Shown here: positions 4,916-9,777 of the stretch, piece by piece
How the letters are laid out: every line of letters begins with the position of its first letter
How positions within the stretch are numbered: position 1 is the stretch's first letter
From: Oscillospiraceae bacterium
GTDB lineage: Bacteria > Bacillota_A > Clostridia > Oscillospirales > CAG-272
Length of the DNA stretch: 9,777 nt
NCBI GenBank assembly: GCA_015064425.1
Contig: SVSF01000064.1
Location: 1-9,777, forward strand
Reading direction: 5' to 3'
Made by a program: the position numbers and the translations under genes
The notes under the pieces: generated by a model
Told to the model about the DNA's origin: nothing
What the model saw: only the letters and a program-made list of their open reading frames with translations
The model's database searches: none

Positions 4916-5610
4916 TTAAGTCTTTTTTTTATCTTTCTCAAGTCTCTCAGCATCCTGAGGGTATCTCGTACCGGGGATACCTTTGATTCTCTGTGATTTA
5001 TTATCTTAACAGGTATCTCCTTTATTTTAAGCTTCATTTTATCTGCAAGAAGAAGAGCTTCAAGATCGAAAGCAAAGCCCGGAGTCTCAAGAGTAGTAAA
5101 TATCTTTCTTGCGTATTCACCCCTGAATGCCTTTATTCCGCATTGGGAATCGGAATAGGAGAAGCCTGCAAAGAGCTTAAGTATCATAAGATACGTGCCC
5201 GACATAAGTTTTCTCAAGAAGGTGTATTCCTTATATCCTTCGGGGTCAAGTCTGCGAGAGCCTATCGACGCATCTACCGAAGGGTCTGTAAAGCTTTCCG
5301 CAAAAGTCTTAATTATATCGGCACCGTAAGCAAGATCGCAGTCCGTATATAGAACGATATCTCCCAAAGAATTAAGTATGCCCTCCTTGACCGCACCGCC
5401 CTTGCCTCTGTTCTTTTCGTATCCGCAGGATCTTATTCTGTCGGATACAAGGCTTTCGATGATCTCTGCCGTCCTGTCGGTACTTCCGTCGCTTACAAGT
5501 ATAAGCTCGAAATCCTCTCCGAAATCACGCCTTAAGGTATCCTCCAGAGTCTTTGCCGTTTGTGCTATTATTTTTTCTTCATTATAAGCAGGGATAACTA
5601 CCGAGATCAT
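4912..5610 (-). CDS. Glycosyltransferase family 2, dolichyl-phosphate glucosyl/mannosyltransferase-like
   Basis: A 232-residue inverting GT-A transferase. VVIPAYNEE (4-12) and VSDGSTDRT (39-47) bind the nucleotide sugar. RGKGGAVKEG (68-77) and TDCDLAYG (89-96), with the DxD D90/D92, are typical of polyprenyl-phosphate glucosyl/mannosyl transferases (Alg5/Dpm1-like). DSQCGIKAFR (154-163) and GFAFDLEAL (178-186) follow. It ends at about 230 residues with a basic tail and no C-terminal membrane domain, so it is the soluble or peripheral form. By family it would charge undecaprenyl or another polyprenyl phosphate with a sugar for later transfer outside the membrane; the exact sugar is unknown. 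It starts 18 nt after the gpmI stop with AAAGGAAAAG as RBS and is probably co-transcribed with gpmI. It shares the terminator at 4873-4915 with the opposing ECF operon. Confidence 0.87.
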   Translation of the reverse strand: MISVVIPAYNEEKIIAQTAKTLEDTLRRDFGEDFELILVSDGSTDRTAEIIESLVSDRIRSCGYEKNRGKGGAVKEGILNSLGDIVLYTDCDLAYGADIIKTFAESFTDPSVDASIGSRRLDPEGYKEYTFLRKLMSGTYLMILKLFAGFSYSDSQCGIKAFRGEYARKIFTTLETPGFAFDLEALLLADKMKLKIKEIPVKIINHRESKVSPVRDTLRMLRDLRKIKKRLK

Positions 5611-5628
5611 CGCTTTTCCTTTCAGATA

Positions 5629-7266
5629 TTATTCTATATCGATAATGGATTCGTCCCACATTTCGGGTTTTTCATAACCGAGAAGGTTTACCGCAGTAGC
5701 CGCAACGTTGGAAAGTCCGAAAGCTCCATCCTTCTTTACGTTATAGCTTCCGTTATAATTGTTATCGTAAATAATGCAGGGAACGGGATTGAGCGTATGG
5801 CTTGTCTTTGATTTATAGGAGCCGTCCTTGTTCTTGGCAATAGCGCCCTTCTTTATCTCGTACATCTCGTCTGCATTTCCGTGGTCAGCGGTTATAATAG
5901 CAACTCCGCCAACCTCGTCGACAACGGGAAGTATACGTGCAAGGCAAAGGTCAAGAGCCTCAACGGATATCTTTGTAGCCGCAAGGCTTCCGGTATGTCC
6001 TACCATATCGCCGTTGGGGAAGTTACATCTGATACAATCGTACTTGCCGCTTCTGAGTGCTGCTATTACCTTGTCGCTTATTTCCGCACACTTCATCCAG
6101 GGTCTCTGTTCAAAGGGCACTACGTCAGAGCTTACCTCTTCATAGGTCTCAAGTTCTTCGCTGAACTTTCCGCTCTTATTTCCGTTCCAGAAATAGGTAA
6201 CGTGGCCGTACTTTTGTGTTTCGGATACTGCGTACTGAGAAATGCCGGTATCGCTAAGATACTCGCCCATTGTATTGGTTATTTCGGGAGGGCTTACGAG
6301 ATATCTTGAAGGCACGTGAGTATCTCCGTCGTATTCGAGCATTCCCGCATATAGCACCTTGGGGAATGTCTTTCTTGCAAATTTGTCAAGAGTCTCGTCC
6401 TCAAAAGCTTTGGATATTTCTATAGCTCTGTCCCCTCTGAAGTTGAAGAATATAACGCTGTCTCCGTCAAGTATCTTGCCTACGGGTCCGTTTTCATCGG
6501 CAATTACAAAGGGATCGAGGTCCTGGTCGATAGCGTGTGTCTCTTCTCTGAGGGTATCTATAGCTTCCTTAGCAGATGCAAAACATCTGCCATCGCCTTC
6601 AACGTGAGTCTTCCAGCCAAGCTCTACCATGCTCCAGTTCGCCTCGTACCTGTCCATGGTTATCTTCATTCTTCCGCCGCCGGATGCGATCATTACGTCA
6701 AAGTCTGCATCGCGGAGTCCGTCAAGAAACTCTTCAAAAGGAAGCACGTAATCGAGAGCCGAGGTCTCGCCTACGTCTCTGCCGTCAAGTAGAATGTGTA
6801 TACGTACATGCTTTACTCCGTCTTCTTTTGCTTTGGAAACAAGCGCTTTAAGATGATCTATATGAGAGTGAACGTTACCGTCTGAGAAAAGTCCCAAAAA
6901 GTGGAGAGTTCCGCTTTCCTTTACTGCAGAGCAGAGAGTCTGCCAAGTATCGGAAGTAAATATCTTACCGCTTTCGATAGACTCTGATACAAGCTTTGCA
7001 CCCTGGCTGAATACCTGACCTGCGCCGAGAGCATTGTGTCCTACCTCTGAGTTACCCATATCATCATCGGAAGGAAGACCTACCGCTGTGCCGTGAGCCT
7101 TGAGGCTTACTGTGGGATACTTTTCCATAAGCATATCAAGTGTGGGAGTAGCTGCTATCTTTACGGCATTGCCCTCGTTGTCGGAGCCGAGTCCGATACC
7201 GTCCATTACGATAGTAAGAACGGGACCCTTAACGCCTTCAAATTTTTTAAGTTTCTGAAGTTTCAT
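5629..7266 (-). CDS. gpmI: 2,3-bisphosphoglycerate-independent phosphoglycerate mutase (long form)
   Basis: Interconverts 3- and 2-phosphoglycerate in glycolysis, in the cytosol. At 545 residues it is longer than the roughly 510 typical of bacterial GpmI. Visible residues: metal ligand D22 in VMDGIG, catalytic Ser73 in MGNSEVGHN (70-78), H133 in NVHSH, DGRD (161-164), SGGGRM (195-200) with MDRY (204-207), RGDR (277-280), D420 and H424 in GDMVGHTG, DHGNAD (461-466) and H490. All the metal and phosphate ligands expected for the alkaline-phosphatase superfamily are present. The form with TMDRYEANW and an insert near 470-490 recalls the plant and trypanosomatid type. The ATG at 7264-7266 follows AAAGGAAT. 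Its own promoter lies at 7321-7349 and a 14-bp palindrome sits in its leader. First gene of a pair with the GT2. Confidence 0.97.
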   Translation of the reverse strand: MKLQKLKKFEGVKGPVLTIVMDGIGLGSDNEGNAVKIAATPTLDMLMEKYPTVSLKAHGTAVGLPSDDDMGNSEVGHNALGAGQVFSQGAKLVSESIESGKIFTSDTWQTLCSAVKESGTLHFLGLFSDGNVHSHIDHLKALVSKAKEDGVKHVRIHILLDGRDVGETSALDYVLPFEEFLDGLRDADFDVMIASGGGRMKITMDRYEANWSMVELGWKTHVEGDGRCFASAKEAIDTLREETHAIDQDLDPFVIADENGPVGKILDGDSVIFFNFRGDRAIEISKAFEDETLDKFARKTFPKVLYAGMLEYDGDTHVPSRYLVSPPEITNTMGEYLSDTGISQYAVSETQKYGHVTYFWNGNKSGKFSEELETYEEVSSDVVPFEQRPWMKCAEISDKVIAALRSGKYDCIRCNFPNGDMVGHTGSLAATKISVEALDLCLARILPVVDEVGGVAIITADHGNADEMYEIKKGAIAKNKDGSYKSKTSHTLNPVPCIIYDNNYNGSYNVKKDGAFGLSNVAATAVNLLGYEKPEMWDESIIDIE

Positions 7267-7290
7267 ACTGTATTCCTTTCATAAGCGCAG

Positions 7291-7304
7291 AGATGCGCGC
7301 ATCT
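7291..7304. repeat. 14-bp perfect palindrome in the gpmI leader
   Basis: AGATGCGCGCATCT is perfectly self-complementary and lies between the promoter (-10 box at 7326-7321) and the gpmI start at 7266, at about +10 to +24 of the predicted transcript. Its position fits a repressor operator or a small RNA hairpin. A second, weaker inverted repeat (AGCG-TTTG-CGCT, 7352-7363) lies just upstream of the -35 box. Confidence 0.5.
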
Positions 7305-7320
7305 TTTTTCCTAATTATAT

Positions 7321-7349
7321 AGTATAACGGAAAAATATAAATTTTTCAA
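7321..7349 (-). promoter_or_regulatory. Sigma-A promoter of gpmI
   Basis: On the minus strand, TTGAAA (7349-7344), a 17-nt AT-rich spacer and TATACT (7326-7321). These are the same hexamers and spacing as the SLH-gene promoter at 241-269. The predicted start is near 7314, giving a leader of about 48 nt. Confidence 0.8.
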
Positions 7350-7385
7350 TAGCGTTTGCGCTTTTAGGGAAAATAAAGTGTAATA

Positions 7386-7412
7386 CAAAAAAGCAAGTCT
7401 TTCGACTTGCTT
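7386..7412 (-). terminator. Rho-independent terminator of the S-layer-like gene
   Basis: Arms at 7391-7399 (AAGCAAGTC) and 7404-7412 (GACTTGCTT) pair perfectly with a 4-nt loop. On the minus strand the hairpin runs into TTTTTTG. It lies about 50 nt past the stop codon at 7465-7467 and upstream of the gpmI promoter. Confidence 0.9.
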
Positions 7413-7464
7413 TTCTGCTTGTTTATTCAGTCTAATTTAAGTTAGCTGAAGTAACAATTATCGA

Positions 7465-9777
7465 TTACTGAATCGTAGGATTGTATAGTATAACAATAGT
7501 GTCGGAGCCGTAGTTGCTTCCGAGGTATACATGTGAGCCGCCCCAGTGAACTGCATTCTTGAATCCAGCTGCGTAAGCGCTGTTGCCCACGGAAACATAG
7601 GATGCTACGGCATTAACAACTGCGCTGATTGGTGCAAAGTTAGTATCGTCAACCCACATTACGTCAAGTCCGTATCTACCTATTGTTTGATCGTTATGAA
7701 CGCGTACTTCGTAACCGCTAATGTCAAATCCGCCGTTAGTAATTTCTGCATCAGCTCTTACGAGATCGCCTGTGATAGCATCCTGACGGAGCTCACCGTT
7801 CTTGTCTACGTAGTAGAAGCCTGCGGGGATAGTCTCACCGTTTTCGCACTCGTAAGTTACAGTTCTGATCTCGCCTGTAATCATATCAAGAGCCTTGTAG
7901 TAAGTGCCTTCATACATACCGTTATTGTGTCCGCCAAGTCCGTCATAGTTGATCCATGCGTAAGCGTCAGCAAGGTTACGAATGTAAACGATGGAGGAGA
8001 GAGACGTGGAGGAAGCGGTCTTCGCTGTTACGTTATAATCATCTGTGTTAGCGAGCTTGAAGTATGCGAAGGAAACATTCCACATCTGGTTCTTAAGGTC
8101 AGTAGCAACTACCTTAGCTTCAGCTGTGCTGAACCATGTGCCTGCGCCGAGTTCGCTTCCGTCGTATTCAACGAATGTAGCACCTGTGAACACGAGTACC
8201 TTAGCGTCTGTGAAGTCGAAGTAGTAACCGCCATTAGCACCAGTCAAAGTGTTATGGTCAATGAAGCCGAACTCTGTCATAATGTCGTTCTGATCGAACG
8301 TCATATAATCGGGTGCGAACTCTTCGATCTTGTAGTAGCCGCTGTCCTTAGTGTAAAGCTTAACGTTGTCACCTGCTACGATGTCAGCTGTAAGACCTTC
8401 TTCGATTACGTAGTAACCAATATCAGCCTTTTCGTCAAAGAGAGCAACGATAGGATAGCTTACTGTACCAACTGTGATAGATCTGCCTGTGTCTCTGATG
8501 AAGATATATTCTACGCCTGCATCAGGAGTAGGAGCAATGGTTGCATCATTGATAGCGATAACCGCGCCTGTTTCATCCATTACGAGGGTTACTCTGCGTC
8601 CGAGAAGAGCAGTATCAAATGCGAAGTCGCCGTTTGTAGCGAGGTCAGCAACTGTGCAACGTGCAGCGGAACCAACGTTGTAGAGAGTACCGGGTGTGTT
8701 AGCATCGATACTGTCAAGAGTGATGGTCTTGTTGTAGAGGTCAACACCTGTTACGAGACCTGTTGCTTTTGTTGTAACAACCTTGTCAACGAGAACGTAA
8801 GCGCATCTGTGTTCGCCGTAAGTATTTTCAATTACATCGTATTCTACTGTAGCATATCTGTAGAATGCACCGTCTGTGATAGTTACGGGCTTGCCTTCGA
8901 GGTCATAGAAAGCGTATGTGGAAACTGCGAGACCTGCTGCAGTATTATACATAGGATAGTAAGCCTCTGTATAGTATGCCTTGTTAGCAGTTTCTCCTTT
9001 GAATCTGAGGTAGGAGTAGTTTCCGGACTGATCCCATGCCTTAGCCTGATCAAATGTGTAGTACTGTGCATAGTCGTAGTCGCCGTCGCCGTCGATATCG
9101 AATGCAGCAAGTCTTTCAAAGTCATTTGTCATTGCTGTAGCGTCAGCAACGAGTGCGTTAGTCGCGGAGTTACCGTTGAATACGATGATCTCATCGTTAT
9201 CGTAAGCGGTATTTCTGTCACCGTTGGAAAGGTGATTTGTAGGATCTGTTACTGTGTAGTACTTTGTACCGTCGATAGTAAGAGTTTCGATATTGCTGGT
9301 GTTAGCTGTGTTAGCTGCAGCAAATTCGCCCTTTTCGAAGATATCAGCTGCGAGTACCTTGCACTTATCAAATGTTCTTATGCCGCTTGAGGAAGATGAA
9401 GATCCATCGTACCAATCGGAGAATACTACGTTAAAGCACTTACCGAGGTCAAGTCTGGAAGCCTTTTCAAGTCCGAACTCACTTACGGGAAGAACCATTA
9501 CGTCTTCTGCGTTATAATAGCTGTCATATTCGGGAGCAGCATCGATAACTACAAATCCATAGTAGCTGCCGAGCTTAGCAGTGATAAGTTTTTCGTACTC
9601 AGTGAAGTCGAGAGCGCCGCCGAGAGCGGTCTGGAGCTGAGCGGAGATTCTGTCGCCTTCAGCTGCAACGACCATAACTGTTACGTCAGCTGCGTAGTAC
9701 TCGAATACATCCCTAGCGAATGTATGGTACTTAGGTCTTGCGATCTGATAAGGATCGTTGTATCTCTTTGCGAAGAG
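7465..9777 (-). CDS. Large S-layer-like secreted protein, C-terminal 770 residues (runs off right edge)
   Basis: The frame is open from the right edge: 34 more codons precede the ATG at 9673-9675 without a stop, so the true start lies outside the window. The visible 770 residues are acidic, rich in Tyr, Thr, Ala and Gly, contain few Cys and show no membrane segment. A six-Ser linker (about residues 126-131 of the visible part) precedes a long series of short beta-rich stretches. DIDGDGDYDY (227-236) is a calcium-loop-like DxDxDG motif. Composition, size and the SLH gene at the other edge fit a surface-layer or other surface protein, but no SLH domain is in this part and I recognise no named domain. 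Codon choice is extremely biased, as in abundant proteins. It ends with ILYNPTIQ and its own terminator (7386-7412). Confidence 0.75.
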   Translation of the reverse strand, partial: LFAKRYNDPYQIARPKYHTFARDVFEYYAADVTVMVVAAEGDRISAQLQTALGGALDFTEYEKLITAKLGSYYGFVVIDAAPEYDSYYNAEDVMVLPVSEFGLEKASRLDLGKCFNVVFSDWYDGSSSSSSGIRTFDKCKVLAADIFEKGEFAAANTANTSNIETLTIDGTKYYTVTDPTNHLSNGDRNTAYDNDEIIVFNGNSATNALVADATAMTNDFERLAAFDIDGDGDYDYAQYYTFDQAKAWDQSGNYSYLRFKGETANKAYYTEAYYPMYNTAAGLAVSTYAFYDLEGKPVTITDGAFYRYATVEYDVIENTYGEHRCAYVLVDKVVTTKATGLVTGVDLYNKTITLDSIDANTPGTLYNVGSAARCTVADLATNGDFAFDTALLGRRVTLVMDETGAVIAINDATIAPTPDAGVEYIFIRDTGRSITVGTVSYPIVALFDEKADIGYYVIEEGLTADIVAGDNVKLYTKDSGYYKIEEFAPDYMTFDQNDIMTEFGFIDHNTLTGANGGYYFDFTDAKVLVFTGATFVEYDGSELGAGTWFSTAEAKVVATDLKNQMWNVSFAYFKLANTDDYNVTAKTASSTSLSSIVYIRNLADAYAWINYDGLGGHNNGMYEGTYYKALDMITGEIRTVTYECENGETIPAGFYYVDKNGELRQDAITGDLVRADAEITNGGFDISGYEVRVHNDQTIGRYGLDVMWVDDTNFAPISAVVNAVASYVSVGNSAYAAGFKNAVHWGGSHVYLGSNYGSDTIVILYNPTIQ

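Noticed and set aside
7546..9390. 614-codon plus-strand ORF
   Set aside because: It is the exact-register antisense of the S-layer-like gene; its product is Cys/Ser/Val-rich and low in complexity, with no RBS or promoter. It exists because of the sense gene's codon bias.

Overview
The window looks like the chromosome of a low-to-moderate GC Bacillota, most likely an uncultured gut-type member of Clostridia. This rests on four things: near-consensus sigma-A promoters (TTGxxx-N17-TAxxxT), AAGGAG-type ribosome binding sites, an S-layer homology (SLH) protein, and a cobalamin riboswitch driving an ECF-type transporter subunit. I cannot place it at genus level. No tRNA, rRNA, CRISPR array, insertion sequence or phage gene is visible.

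Layout, left to right. (1) The left edge holds the first 53 codons of a minus-strand SLH-domain exported protein. Its strong promoter lies at 241-269, with a Shine-Dalgarno-like element right at the predicted mRNA 5' end. (2) A minus-strand operon (2873 to 352) encodes a small, apparently frameshifted membrane peptide, a GT8 glycosyltransferase, a PlsC-type acyltransferase and a small CrtO-like integral membrane protein, and ends in a hairpin terminator. This set suggests making or acylating a glycolipid or surface glycan. (3) Divergent from it on the plus strand is a CDP-alcohol phosphatidyltransferase (probably PgsA, phospholipid head-group synthesis). The two opposing promoters share the same bases. 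(4) On the plus strand, a promoter and a cobalamin riboswitch (about 3608-3821) precede a DUF4430 lipoprotein and an ECF transporter S component, a likely vitamin B12 capture and uptake pair. (5) A shared bidirectional terminator at 4873-4915 separates this from a minus-strand pair: gpmI (cofactor-independent phosphoglycerate mutase, long form) followed by a dolichyl-phosphate-glycosyltransferase-like GT2. (6) The right edge is filled by the C-terminal 770 residues of a large, acidic, Tyr-rich, probably secreted S-layer-like protein. Its codon choice is so biased that 633 consecutive codons avoid TTA, CTA and TCA, leaving a long open antisense frame.

Together the genes serve the cell envelope (S-layer proteins, glycosyltransferases, acyltransferases, phospholipid synthase), with a B12 uptake unit and one glycolytic enzyme between them. 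The points most worth a second look are the riboswitch-controlled DUF4430/ECF-S pair, the disrupted small ORF with its own promoter, the missing start codon of the phosphatidyltransferase, and the 5'-terminal SD element of the SLH gene.
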